In this document: positions 53,601-61,787 of the stretch, piece by piece | How positions within the stretch are numbered: position 1 is the stretch's first letter | Layout of the letters: each line of letters starts with the position of its first letter | Assembly: GCF_038002605.1 (NCBI RefSeq) | Contig: NZ_JBBOCT010000001.1 | Span: 496,001-560,000 of the forward strand | Reading direction: 5' to 3' | DNA: 64,000 bases | Source: Bacillus sp. FSL K6-3431 | GTDB lineage: Bacteria; Bacillota; Bacilli; Bacillales; Bacillaceae_C | Notes under the pieces: model-generated | Database searches by the model: none | What the model saw: only the letters and a program-made list of their open reading frames with translations | Told to the model about the DNA's origin: nothing | Program-made: the position numbers and the translations under genes

Positions 53601-54071
53601 CTGGGGTATGTAGAAGATTTAAGAAATATCGTAGGTCATAGACCGTTAATATTCGTAGGGGCTGTCACGGTAATTATTGATGAATTAGGTAGGCTATTGT
53701 TACAACAACGTAAATTCCCAAAAGGAGCATGGGGGATTACGGGTGGGTTGATGGAATTAGGAGAATCCACTGAAGAGGTTGCAAAGAGAGAAGTTTTTGA
53801 AGAAACTGGATTGAAAATTGATGAATTGAAATTAATTAATGTTTATTCAGGTGCACAAAATTACATAAAAGCTGAAAATGGCGATGAATTTTATGTGGTC
53901 ACTATTGCTTATTTTTCTGAAAACATCGAAGGAGAATTAATAGTAGATACATCGGAATCTTTAACATTTCAATTTTTTTACCCAGATGAATTACCTGGAA
54001 ATATTGTAAAAAGCCATAAAATTATCCTTGATGAATTTCTAAACAAACATTATACATACCATGAATTTTGA
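53601..54071 (+). CDS. Nudix hydrolase with a probable CTG start
   Basis: The usual N-terminus of this group (MGYVEDLRNIVGHRPLIFVG) would begin at CTG 53601, and AAGGAGGGG lies six bases before it. The nearest standard start, GTG 53568, has no ribosome site and would place that site inside the gene. The box is G-LMELG-E-STEEVAK-REVFEETGL at about residues 48-70, canonical. The lead-in is LLLQQRKFPKGAWGITGG. Substrate unknown. Confidence 0.85.
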   Translation: MGYVEDLRNIVGHRPLIFVGAVTVIIDELGRLLLQQRKFPKGAWGITGGLMELGESTEEVAKREVFEETGLKIDELKLINVYSGAQNYIKAENGDEFYVVTIAYFSENIEGELIVDTSESLTFQFFYPDELPGNIVKSHKIILDEFLNKHYTYHEF

Positions 54072-54223
54072 CAATAGATAAATAGCATTTGAGTCACTAT
54101 TCTAGAATATTATACACGGGGTGAATCTTTAAAAAGTGATAGCATCTCACTGTAATAAGATCATCTATTTATTTTATTGATTACTCTGTTTTCCTTGATA
54201 AAAATCTATAATGGAGGCTAAGT

Positions 54224-54754
54224 ATGTTAGAGAATATAAATCCTTATAAAGTTCTCATCCGTACAGGGCTGTTAAATGATGCAAAAATAATTTTAGATAT
54301 TCAACAAGTAGTTATATCGGAAAACGAATTTATGATAACAGTTTCAGAAGAATTCAACAAGTCCATCGATCAACAAAGAAAATGGATTCAAAAGATAATA
54401 GATAATGAAAGAGAAACGATTATAGTGGCAGAACTGAATGGTATAGTCGTTGGCTGGTTGGTATTGCAATCACAAAACCGTAAAAGGCTGTATCACACTG
54501 GTTCTTTAGGAATGATGATCCATAAAGATTTTAGGGAATTAGGTATTGGAAAAATGCTTATTAATGAACTATTACATTGGGCAGAGTTGAACCCATTGAT
54601 TGAGAAAGTATGCTTAGGAGTACTCTCAACGAACCTTCGAGCGATAGCTTTATACAAAAGTATGGGCTTTGTTGAAGAAGGACGTAAAGTTAAAGCTATT
54701 AAGCTAAATGCAAATAAATATGTTGATGATATCCTCATGTATAAGATGGTTTAA
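54224..54754 (+). CDS. GNAT family N-acetyltransferase
   Basis: The 176-residue protein has VLIRTGLLNDAKIILDIQQ, a central GSLGMMIHKDFRELGIGKML (acetyl-CoA loop RELGIGKM), VCLGVLSTNLRAIALYKSMG and FVEEGRKVKAIKLNANKYVD. It resembles the Bacillus acetyltransferases close to RimI/RimL. The substrate is unknown. ATG 54224 follows ATGGAGGC. It converges on the broken secreted-protein gene; the last four bases overlap. Confidence 0.88.
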   Translation: MLENINPYKVLIRTGLLNDAKIILDIQQVVISENEFMITVSEEFNKSIDQQRKWIQKIIDNERETIIVAELNGIVVGWLVLQSQNRKRLYHTGSLGMMIHKDFRELGIGKMLINELLHWAELNPLIEKVCLGVLSTNLRAIALYKSMGFVEEGRKVKAIKLNANKYVDDILMYKMV

Positions 54755-55303
54755 CATATTCCTATTGTTTTTTTTACTGTTGTGTATTTGTACCCTACAA
54801 ATGTTTGTTTACCACCGTTACCCATAGAGTAGACAGAATATCTAACTTTCTTTGTTAGGTAGTTTGGTCTTATCATTAATTTATATTTTTTATTTTTTAC
54901 TAAATTAAAACTTTGCGTTTCGGTAAAGCTTTTAGAATAAGAAACGCTAAAACCTAATACAGCTTTTATAGATGATTTGTCATATGAAGTACTCCCAGAA
55001 ATTGAAGTGGAGTATGTTTTGTTTATAGTATAACTTTTTGAACCACCTGCTGGACACCGTTTATTTAGGTTTATTTGCATCTTTCCATGTACCGTATTCT
55101 CTAGTTGATGAAAGGACTTTATAATTTTTCGTTACTGTTCCACCACATGTTAAACAATATGGTTGAACCTCATCAATATTTACCTGATTTACAGTATCTA
55201 CTTGTACATCGGTACTAGCCTTGGCAGTGCCGGTTGTATTGAATCCAAAAAATAACAAAAAAGCAGTAAATAGAATACTAAGTTTCAAAATATTAGTTTT
55301 CAT
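54751..55303 (-). pseudogene. Secreted protein gene with a frameshift
   Basis: The minus strand starts with a clear signal peptide (KLSILFTAFLLFFGFN, cleavage near KAS) followed by VQPYCLTCGGTVTKNYKVLS, and stops after DANKPK at 55061. The next frame continues NKRCPAGGSKSYTINKTYST and a Ser/Thr-rich beta region (SISGSTSYDKSSIKAVLGFS, FNLVKNKKYKLMIRP), ending at 54751. One base in the A-rich AATAAACC near 55070 joins them into about 180 residues. The C-terminal half resembles secreted Bacillus proteins with an aerolysin-like amphipathic strand pattern; function is unknown. Confidence 0.6.
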
Positions 55304-55419
55304 ATAATCTCCTCCAATGGAATTATTTTCCTATATTTAATTAGAAGAGTCAATAGAAAAGAGGTAATATTCCAAATTTTGTTGTAAAATGTTATAGAAA
55401 AGATTTTAGGAGGTAATAT

Positions 55420-55650
55420 ATGAAAAGTTTTTTGATAAGTAGTATGTTTTTTATTATATCTACAATTCTTTTTAGTACTAAATATATTTCAGTAGCAATT
55501 ATTTTGGCGAAAAGTGATAATTTGGATTCGGATTTATTTAGAGCAACATTTAATATTCTTCCAATAGAATTAACAGTATTTTGTGTACTGTCATTTTTTA
55601 TAGGAATTTTATTTTTTATTTTAGGATTCAGAGAATATAAGAAAAGCTGA
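55420..55650 (+). CDS. Two-helix small membrane protein
   Basis: AGGAGGTAATAT precedes ATG 55420. The 76-residue product has helices at about residues 4-22 and 48-70, a short polar loop with LAKSDNLDSD between, and a basic end (FREYKKS). No family is recognised. It faces away from the secreted-protein gene, with about 115 bases between the two starts, and could conceivably act with it. Confidence 0.65.
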   Translation: MKSFLISSMFFIISTILFSTKYISVAIILAKSDNLDSDLFRATFNILPIELTVFCVLSFFIGILFFILGFREYKKS

Positions 55651-55702
55651 TATAAAGATTAGGATAGATATAAATTTATCTAGATGGTAGGCTTTTTAAT
55701 TG

Positions 55703-55748
55703 AAAAGGATTCTATGGCCAAAAACGAGTAGGCCATAGAATCCTTTTT
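55703..55748. terminator. Bidirectional terminator
   Basis: AAAAGGATTCTATGGCC (55703-55719) pairs with GGCCATAGAATCCTTTT (55731-55747), a 17-bp perfect stem. It separates the small membrane gene from the minus-strand VbhA-like gene and can serve both. Confidence 0.85.
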
Positions 55749-55806
55749 GAGCGTAGCAGACCACATGAAACTCCTGATAAAGTTGTAATTTGCTATCATA
55801 ATAAAC

Positions 55807-55977
55807 TTAGTTGTGGGGGTTTATTTTATGTGCTAATTCAAGAGCTTTAGAAATAAATTCATCATGAGTTATTTTATTTTCCAATGCATCTAAAACAAGT
55901 TGTTCTTGTTCTTTTGAAACTTTAAATCCTTCCATTTCTAATGAGCTTTTTGCATATTCTAATGCTTTATTTTTCAA
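55807..55977 (-). CDS. VbhA-type antitoxin
   Basis: The minus-strand TTG 55977 follows AGGTGGGAGATCC. The 56-residue product ALEYAKSSLEMEGFKVSKEQ and NKITHDEFISKALELA fits the VbhA family, short helical antitoxins that block Fic toxins by placing a Glu into the ATP site. Here the frame is intact while the Fic gene next to it is truncated. It is too short for most automatic gene finders. Confidence 0.7.
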   Translation of the reverse strand: MKNKALEYAKSSLEMEGFKVSKEQEQLVLDALENKITHDEFISKALELAHKINPHN

Positions 55978-56049
55978 ATGGATCTCCCACCTTTATAAAT
56001 TATCTTTCCGTTTGGTATTGAGATCGAGCTTCTAATAAAACAAAATTAT

Positions 56050-56270
56050 TTAATAATCAATTCCATGAATACAGTTTACATAAGTCCACTGAATAATTTT
56101 TTCATCATTATTTGTTTCATAGAAATCTGACAACAATTGATTCCACTTTTCTAATTGTTGTTCGCTGATATTCACTACCTAAGCCATTTAACATCATAAT
56201 AGTATTGGTAGAAACAATTGCTGTACGCTTATTTCCGTCCCAAAATAATTGTGTTCTCATGGCATAATAC
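56050..56270 (-). pseudogene. C-terminal fragment of a Fic-family toxin gene
   Basis: On the minus strand YAMRTQLFWDGNKRTAIVST is the Fic core motif (FxDGNKRT). After a shift near 56175 the frame gives NISEQQLEKWNQLLSDFYET and IIQWTYVNCIHGIDY to a stop at 56050. Intact proteins have about 150 more residues upstream, and nothing of this is found beyond 56270. Fic enzymes AMP-ylate target proteins. The Fic gene lies upstream of the antitoxin on the same strand, so this was a toxin-antitoxin operon. Confidence 0.65.
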
Positions 56271-56342
56271 GATTATAGCTTACCGGCTTATGTCAATTAA
56301 ACTAAATGACCAATCTCATATACAGTGAACGGAGTGAAATCA

Positions 56343-56987
56343 TTGAATAAAGCTGAGATTATATTACAAACAGAGGCATTTGTTTATGAGGAATTAAAAG
56401 AGGAGGCCAGTGGTCATGACTGGTGGCATATATACAGAGTGACTAAAATAACGAAAACGATCGCTCAACAAGAAAACGCTGATATGTTTATATGCGAAAT
56501 GGCCGCGTTACTCCATGATATTGCTGATGAAAAATTGAATATAAATGAAACGGAAGGTGTGGAAAAAGTTAAAGAATGGTTACTTCATTTAAAGGTTGAT
56601 GAATCATCTATATCGAAAATAATGAATATAATATCAACGATGTCATTTAAAGGTGGTGGGCAACCTTCTATGAAAACGTTAGAAGGTAAAATTGTTCAAG
56701 ATGCAGATCGCCTTGACGCGATAGGGGCAATTGGCATTACTAGAGCCTTTACATACTCTGGGGCTATTAAGCAATTGATTTATGATCCACATATTAAAGT
56801 GAGAGATCATATGACGAAGGAAGCATATCGAGAAGAGACTACTACAGCAATTAATCATTTTTATGAGAAGTTATTAAAATTGAAAGAGCATATGATTACA
56901 GATTATGGTAAAAAAATGGCGGAAAGAAAGCATAAATATATGAAAGGTTATCTAGAAATGTTTTTTAATGAATGGGATGGTGAATGA
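56343..56987 (+). CDS. HD-domain phosphohydrolase (YpgQ-like)
   Basis: The 214-residue protein has the HD signature His in GHDWWHIYRV, the HD pair in MAALLHDIADEK and the late Asp in KIVQDADRLDAIGAIG, a full metal set. The pattern matches B. subtilis YpgQ and E. coli YedJ; YpgQ was reported to release pyrophosphate from dATP/dGTP. TTG 56343 follows CGGAGTGA and is preferred to GTG 56325. The tail (KKMAERKHKYMKGYLEMFFN) is typical. Confidence 0.88.
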   Translation: MNKAEIILQTEAFVYEELKEEASGHDWWHIYRVTKITKTIAQQENADMFICEMAALLHDIADEKLNINETEGVEKVKEWLLHLKVDESSISKIMNIISTMSFKGGGQPSMKTLEGKIVQDADRLDAIGAIGITRAFTYSGAIKQLIYDPHIKVRDHMTKEAYREETTTAINHFYEKLLKLKEHMITDYGKKMAERKHKYMKGYLEMFFNEWDGE

Positions 56988-57045
56988 GATTCAGCATTTA
57001 TTATTAAATTAAAAGTATCTTACCAATAACAGTTAGGTGATTAAT

Positions 57046-58029
57046 GTGAAGAGTATATATACTGAGGAAATGATATTGGACGATCTGATCAAATCTTGTA
57101 GAAGGATATTTGGTTTCACTGTACGAAAGGCGATACCGATAAAACGAGGTTGGTTAAATTTAAAATGGAAAGTCATAACAGATTCAGGAGTTTATATAAT
57201 CAAGCAATACAACAAGGAAAGATACAAACTTTATGTACATGAAGAACTTTTATTTGCTTTCTCACAACAAATGAGATTATTTAAAAAGGGTTTCCAATGT
57301 CCTGAGTTAAGCTCAAATGAAGGACAATTTTTATTCCAATCTGATCACGATGAACTTTTTATCGTAATGAAGTTTTGTGAGGGTAATGTTATCCCTCCCG
57401 GCCGGTTAAATATATATCAAATGTATGATTTGGGACGAGTAACTGGAAAAATGCATCAGTTGTTAAACGATGGGACAATTGAAAAGAAGAGTAATCCTGT
57501 ATTTATTCCCCCAAGCCGCGAAAATCGTTTAGCTCATTGGCATTCGGAATGGAACAACGCTAATAATGCGAGTAGGTCACATTTACTACCTATACTGGAA
57601 ACACAATATAAGGTTACTGAAACGATAGAATTTAGAGACTTCAATTTAAATAATACTGGTTGGGCTCATCGGGATCTTTGGGTAGACAATCTATTGTTCA
57701 AGGAAAACAAATTAACTGCGGTTTTAGATTTTGATAGAATGAAATATGATTACCCCCAGTTAGATGTTGCAAGAGCAATTTTATCGGGGGCTTTAATTGA
57801 AGATGGCATTGACATTACCCTTGCTACCGCCTTTATGAAAGGATATGGTGAGGAACGTTTATTACCGAAGGGTTTTTTAGCAGATTCTTTAAAACTATTG
57901 TGGTATATGGAAAGTACCTGGTGGATTAATTCAAACATGGATCAACACAGCGGACCTCCAGCACGGTTTACTAAGGAAATGATTTGGCTTGCTGAAAATC
58001 AAAATGGATTAGATTCCTTATTGGGGTAA
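57046..58029 (+). CDS. APH-fold phosphotransferase
   Basis: The 327-residue protein has the kinase-like fold of the APH/homoserine kinase/CotS group. The N-lobe Lys is in VYIIKQYNKERYK, the catalytic loop is GWAHRDLWVDNLLF (HxDxxxxN), and the metal-binding Asp is in AVLDFDRMKYDYPQLD. ESTWWINSN follows near the end. It phosphorylates a small molecule or sugar; spore-coat kinases CotS/YutH and choline kinases are relatives. GTG 57046 follows GTTAGGTGA and is preferred to 57037. From 58030 to 58338 no gene is seen. Confidence 0.82.
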   Translation: MKSIYTEEMILDDLIKSCRRIFGFTVRKAIPIKRGWLNLKWKVITDSGVYIIKQYNKERYKLYVHEELLFAFSQQMRLFKKGFQCPELSSNEGQFLFQSDHDELFIVMKFCEGNVIPPGRLNIYQMYDLGRVTGKMHQLLNDGTIEKKSNPVFIPPSRENRLAHWHSEWNNANNASRSHLLPILETQYKVTETIEFRDFNLNNTGWAHRDLWVDNLLFKENKLTAVLDFDRMKYDYPQLDVARAILSGALIEDGIDITLATAFMKGYGEERLLPKGFLADSLKLLWYMESTWWINSNMDQHSGPPARFTKEMIWLAENQNGLDSLLG

Positions 58030-58338
58030 CGTGAGGAAAATGCGGATTTACAACGTTAAGCACATTTTCAAGACGATTACCCCGATTTTAACAAGGTTAA
58101 GGAACTCTTAATGCTCGCAAATCTATCTCCTTTTTTATGTAAAAACAAAAAAACGCAAGTCATAATTTACTAATAAATGTAGTTTCTTTCGATAACTGTT
58201 TCTCACCAAAGATAACAGGGAATTCCATTCATTACCCGCTGTTTTTTTTAGTTGACCAATTCCCATTAGTTTGACATAGGCTACAGCCTGTTTTTTAACT
58301 ACAAAAGATCAGGAAAATAAGAGAAGGAAGTGGTCGAT

Positions 58339-59238
58339 TTGAACAAACAGAAAGCGGTAGAAATAGCAAGAAAGTATGGTTTGGAAGTTAAAAAGGAGTC
58401 CATCATATTCAACGAGTCCGGTTTAGATTTTCTGGTTGCTTATGCAGAAGACGATAAAGGCGAAGAATGGGTGCTAAGGTTTCCGAGACGGGACGATGTG
58501 ATGCCAAGGACGATAGTGGAGAAGAAAGCACTTGATCTTGTAAACAAATATGCCACTTTTCAGGTTCCAGTCTGGTCGGTTTATGAAGGCGATCTAATAA
58601 CTTATAAAAAGTTAACCGGAGTGCCAGCGGGCACGATTGATCCGGAGATTCAAAACTATATGTGGGAGATGGATTATGAAAATGTACCTGAACAATTTCA
58701 CCAGACATTAGCCAAAGCGTTGGCTTCGCTACACACAGTTCCGAAAGTAGAGGCTCTTAAAGTAGGCCTGTTTGTCCAGACAGCAGAAGAGGCAAGAAAA
58801 TCGATGATTGAGCGTATGGAAAAGGTTAAAGCGAAGTTTGGCGTAGGCGAATCCTTATGGAACCGCTGGCAGGCCTGGGTAAAAAATGAGGGATTGTGGC
58901 CTCAGAAAACAGGTCTGATTCATGGGGATGTTCATGCTGGCCACACGATGATTGATAAAGATGCTAACGTAACCGGTTTTATCGACTGGACCGAAGCAAA
59001 AATAACGGATGTATCAAATGACTTTGTTTTCCAGTACCGGGCATTCGGGGAGGCAGCCCTGGAGAAACTGATCAACTATTACCGGCAAGCAGGTGGGATT
59101 TACTGGCCTGCCATGAAAGAGCATGTCATTGAACTTAATGCGGCATACCCTGTTGCGATAGCTGAGTTTGCTATTATTTCAGGCATGGAAGAATATGAGC
59201 AGATGGCGAAAGAAACATTGGAAGTGAATGACCGCTAG
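58339..59238 (+). CDS. Macrolide 2'-phosphotransferase (Mph family)
   Basis: The 299-residue protein follows the Mph pattern: [48 protein letters not shown] (ATP-site Lys/Arg region), [11 protein letters not shown], the catalytic loop [15 protein letters not shown] and the metal Asp in [20 protein letters not shown]. It should phosphorylate the 2'-OH of the macrolide desosamine sugar using GTP, giving macrolide resistance. The gene is visibly richer in G+C (nearly half) than its surroundings, which suggests transfer. TTG 58339 follows GAAGGAAGTGG. The drug range cannot be read. Confidence 0.87.
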   Translation: MNKQKAVEIARKYGLEVKKESIIFNESGLDFLVAYAEDDKGEEWVLRFPRRDDVMPRTIVEKKALDLVNKYATFQVPVWSVYEGDLITYKKLTGVPAGTIDPEIQNYMWEMDYENVPEQFHQTLAKALASLHTVPKVEALKVGLFVQTAEEARKSMIERMEKVKAKFGVGESLWNRWQAWVKNEGLWPQKTGLIHGDVHAGHTMIDKDANVTGFIDWTEAKITDVSNDFVFQYRAFGEAALEKLINYYRQAGGIYWPAMKEHVIELNAAYPVAIAEFAIISGMEEYEQMAKETLEVNDR

Positions 59239-59417
59239 CATTAAGCAAAAAATAAAAATAAAGTTCTTCTTAGTGAGATACAACCGCTGTATAAAGAATT
59301 CATAGCAATTGCATGAGTTTTCACAATGAAAATCTTATTAGTTTTTTTATAGTTGTTTCAGGGTCCGTTAGAAAAAAACGACTTGATGATTCATATTTCT
59401 AATGTTCTACAAATACG

Positions 59418-59436
59418 ATCGGGCGCTTTTCCGGAA
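59418..59436. repeat. 19-bp repeat shared with 25029-25047
   Basis: ATCGGGCGCTTTTCCGGAA occurs here and, identically, at 25029-25047 in the spacer before the UvrA-like gene. Both copies are preceded by TTCTACAA. At the first site it forms half of a terminator-like hairpin; here the partner strand is missing. It may be the core of a decayed intergenic repeat family. Confidence 0.55.
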
Positions 59437-59441
59437 TAACT

Positions 59442-59489
59442 AAAAAAGCCCAATTTCTCAATTTAAATGCTGAGAAATTGGGCTTTTTT
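59442..59489. terminator. Bidirectional terminator after the mph gene
   Basis: AAAAAAGCCCAATTTCTCA (59442-59460) pairs with TGAGAAATTGGGCTTTTTT (59471-59489), a 19-bp perfect stem with a 10-base loop and T-runs on both strands. It lies 200 bases past the mph stop. Confidence 0.88.
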
Positions 59490-59581
59490 ATGTTTACTTA
59501 GTGCAAAATAACTCCTAAAGTGACAAATTAGAACGAGATCTTATTCGTATGTGACAACATGAAAGGATTAGTTGGCTAAAA

Positions 59582-59791
59582 AATAAAGGTCGGTTAAAGA
59601 AGTATTATAAAAATCACGCAGGAATGGATTATGCAGTTAAGCTATATAAAAAAGGAAATATGACTGTAAGTCAAATGTGTGAAATTACCAATATCTCAAG
59701 AGCTTCATTATATAGAAAGCTATCAGTACAAGGATGGCTGAAATTTGACCCTGCCGAAATTGACGCAGTATCAAATTTCAGACCTTGTTAG
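59582..59791 (+). pseudogene. C-terminal fragment of a serine resolvase
   Basis: The frame reads GRLKKYYKNHAGMDYAVKLY, KKGNMTVSQMCEITNISRAS and LYRKL, the DNA-binding helix-turn-helix end of Tn3-type and Hin-type serine recombinases. The catalytic domain with the active Ser is absent. The frame then runs on as QGWLKFDPAEIDAVSNFRPC, which is not part of a resolvase, to TAG 59791, so the fragment is fused to other sequence. It is a transposon scar. Confidence 0.65.
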
Positions 59792-59909
59792 TGGGCAAAG
59801 AAACAAGCAAGCTGAAAGTCTTTAAAAGTGAAAAGGGTAAACCATTCTTGGCCAAGTTGAAGTTAGAAAATAATAGAATTAACCAGTTTTCAGTTGATAG
59901 GTAGACGCT

Positions 59910-60246
59910 TGGATGGGCTACACTGTAGACAATGAAATTAGGGTCAATTAGAATAACAACTAACAAGGTTGAGGAGAATCTACTATGACTAAAAAAGCAC
60001 GTCGTACATTTCAGATAAGTTTAAAAATCAGATGGAGCAATTGTTTAAAAGTGGAAAAGCTAAGAGCGATATTATACGAGAATATGAGCTGATCCATCTT
60101 AAGAAAGAAATGGCACGCCTTCGAATGGAGAATGACATTTTAAAGCAAGCCGCGCTGATCATGGGACGAAAGTAAATGTGATTCGGAACGTAAAATATAA
60201 ACTTGATACCCTTAAGAAAAGTGTCTAGTTTAGTGTTGACATACCA
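59910..60246 (+). mobile_element. Internally deleted IS3-type element, 337 bp, with 3-bp target duplication
   Basis: The left end TGGATGGGCTACACTGTAGA matches the complete IS at 43868. The right end (complement TGGTATGTCAACACTAAACT) matches its other end. GCT flanks both sides (59907-59909 and 60247-60249). Inside, an orfA remnant (MTKKARRTFQ, NQMEQLFKSGKAKSDIIREY, MARLRMENDILKQAALIMGRK split by a deletion) and 20 bases of orfB remain; the transposase core is gone. It is a natural mini-element that the full-length copy could move in trans. Confidence 0.85.
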
Positions 60247-60344
60247 GCTAGGATGTCGATCATTAAAGAAAGATTTACAAATAAGTGTTTTATACATTCC
60301 TATAAGGGTAGGTGGATAGTAATCAATCATTTAAGGAGCAGTTT

Positions 60345-60944
60345 ATGTTGAATAAGAAATGGTTAGCTTTAATTCCTGCAGTTGCGCTTGTGGTTGCACC
60401 ATTACCCTTCCAAACAGCAAACGCAGCCTCGGGAAATGAACCGGTTCAACTGTCAGAGTCTGAAATACCACCAGGATTTGAAGCGATATTGAATTGGCCA
60501 CCTGAAGAACAACCGATAGTCAAACAGGGGAGCCAAAGTTTTGAAGTTGAATTTATTCAAGTAATGTTAAATCACTTTGGATTTGAAACAGAAGTTGACG
60601 GGGTTTTTGGTTCGTATACAGACCAACAAGTACGTCAATTACAAGCGGAGAATGAGTTAGCTCAGGACGGGGTTGTCGGGGTTGATACGTGGACTGTATT
60701 AATTGAAGAATATCAAGCGGAGTTGTTTTCGGTAGAAACAGCGATTGTTTTCGCAGAAAAAGCCCTTGATAATGACGATCTCGTGTTCAGTAGTGATGGT
60801 GTCCTTCATAAGGACTCAGACGGAAAAGTATTTTATTCTTTGAGAGCACAAAGTCAAGATTTAATTGATGGTGGAGGTAGTGGCACGGTCGGATTCTATG
60901 ATGTGTATCAAAATGGAGATGTTGTCGAATCTGAGCCAAGATAG
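60345..60944 (+). CDS. Secreted peptidoglycan-binding protein
   Basis: The start ATG 60345 follows TTTAAGGAGCAG. The signal peptide is residues 1-28 (WLALIPAVALVVAPL, cleavage after TANAA). A peptidoglycan-binding domain 1 spans about residues 60-130 (VKQGSQSFEVEFIQVMLNHF, EVDGVFGSYTDQQVRQLQAE, GVVGVDTWTVLIEEY). The C-terminal 70 residues (AIVFAEKALDNDDLVFSSDG, GGGSGTVGFYDVYQNGDVVE) have no known domain. It should bind the wall without a hydrolase domain of its own. It is monocistronic with a strong terminator. Confidence 0.88.
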   Translation: MLNKKWLALIPAVALVVAPLPFQTANAASGNEPVQLSESEIPPGFEAILNWPPEEQPIVKQGSQSFEVEFIQVMLNHFGFETEVDGVFGSYTDQQVRQLQAENELAQDGVVGVDTWTVLIEEYQAELFSVETAIVFAEKALDNDDLVFSSDGVLHKDSDGKVFYSLRAQSQDLIDGGGSGTVGFYDVYQNGDVVESEPR

Positions 60945-60979
60945 ACAATGAGTTTCATAGAGTGAATTTTGTAACAAGT

Positions 60980-61013
60980 AAGTCCCTGACTAAATTGGTC
61001 AGGGACTTTTTAT
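60980..61013 (+). terminator. Terminator of the peptidoglycan-binding protein gene
   Basis: AAGTCCCTGAC (60980-60990) pairs with GTCAGGGACTT (60998-61008), with a TAAATTG loop and a following TTTTTATG. It is a typical intrinsic terminator. Confidence 0.88.
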
Positions 61014-61059
61014 GTTGGTCAAATCGTTGTTTTATAGACTGAAAGGGAGGTGGGGCTAC

Positions 61060-61345
61060 ATGGCCAAGCGGGCTGATGCAGACCAAGTTATGAACGCACG
61101 AAACGTTCACGAAGGAAGGCAACTATTATCGGCAAACGGAACATGATTCCTTAGTCATACGCGGTAATATCTACGCCTGGAAAGGGCATGGCGCGATTGA
61201 TTTTGCGATGATGTATTACGGAATGAGCTTCCCACAGGCGGTGATGGATTTAAACGCAGTTGGCACAGAAAAACTTTTGAAAATTCCGATTGTCTTTATC
61301 AGCTGCTCAAAAAGAACGGTCGTAAATGTCATCGGTATAAGTAGA
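61060..61345 (+). pseudogene. Fragment of a DUF3991/toprim plasmid-type protein gene
   Basis: The clearest stretch reads GNYYRQTEHDSLVIRGNIYA, WKGHGAIDFAMMYYGMSFPQ and AVMDLN, the DUF3991 region of primase-like toprim proteins found on plasmids and conjugative elements. The preceding MAKRADAE piece is in another frame, and the frame after 61270 is unrelated. The full gene would be over 900 bases. It records a past plasmid or ICE sequence next to the IS scars. Confidence 0.55.
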
Positions 61346-61630
61346 TGACCTTCTATGATATTCTAGGGGTTGTGTATGAAACGACGGTGAAGCATAGACA
61401 AGCTGCCTAGCAAAAAAATCGCGTTTTAATAGGCTTCTTTGGCAGGCCAATTTTTCTATCACTAATAGTTTTCAAATAAGTCATTTCGTATCTAGTAATT
61501 TAGGTTGTTAGCTTGATGGGCATGTGAATCTACCACTTATTAGGTAACATTATTTCATCAATAATATAGCACAATAGACTCTTGGAGGAAAATTTATCCT
61601 AAAATCCATACTTAGGGAACATACGTATGA

Positions 61631-61636
61631 TATAAT
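61631..61636 (+). promoter_or_regulatory. Extended -10 promoter of the toxin gene
   Basis: TGATATAAT (61628-61636) is an extended -10 element (TGnTATAAT) with only a weak -35 at normal distance. It places the toxin mRNA start near 61643 and gives a leader of about 60 bases before the toxin start. Confidence 0.65.
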
Positions 61637-61703
61637 AGAACATGTAATAGTATAGGTAACTCAAGGGTGGTTGGCTCACTCCCGCGCGAAAGGGGGTGGT
61701 GCC

Positions 61704-61787
61704 ATGTCGGTATTTGAAGCGTTAATGTTTGCGGTAGCTTTTGCAAGCTTAATTGTAGCGGTTCTGGCATTTAACCATAAAAAATAA
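61704..61787 (+). CDS. Holin-like type I toxin, 27 residues
   Basis: The frame MSVFEALMFAVAFASLIVAV-LAFNHKK is a single membrane helix with a basic end, the pattern of putative holin-like toxins (Hol_Tox family) in Bacillales. The Shine-Dalgarno AGGGGGTGG (61691-61699) is paired in a stem (GGC-CACTCCC with GGGGGTG-GCC, 61673-61703), so translation is blocked in the folded mRNA. The mRNA 5' end AACTCAAGG (61658-61666) is complementary to CCTTGAGTT (61793-61801) just after the stop. An antisense RNA gene overlaps its 3' end. It should harm the membrane if overproduced. Confidence 0.8.
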   Translation: MSVFEALMFAVAFASLIVAVLAFNHKK

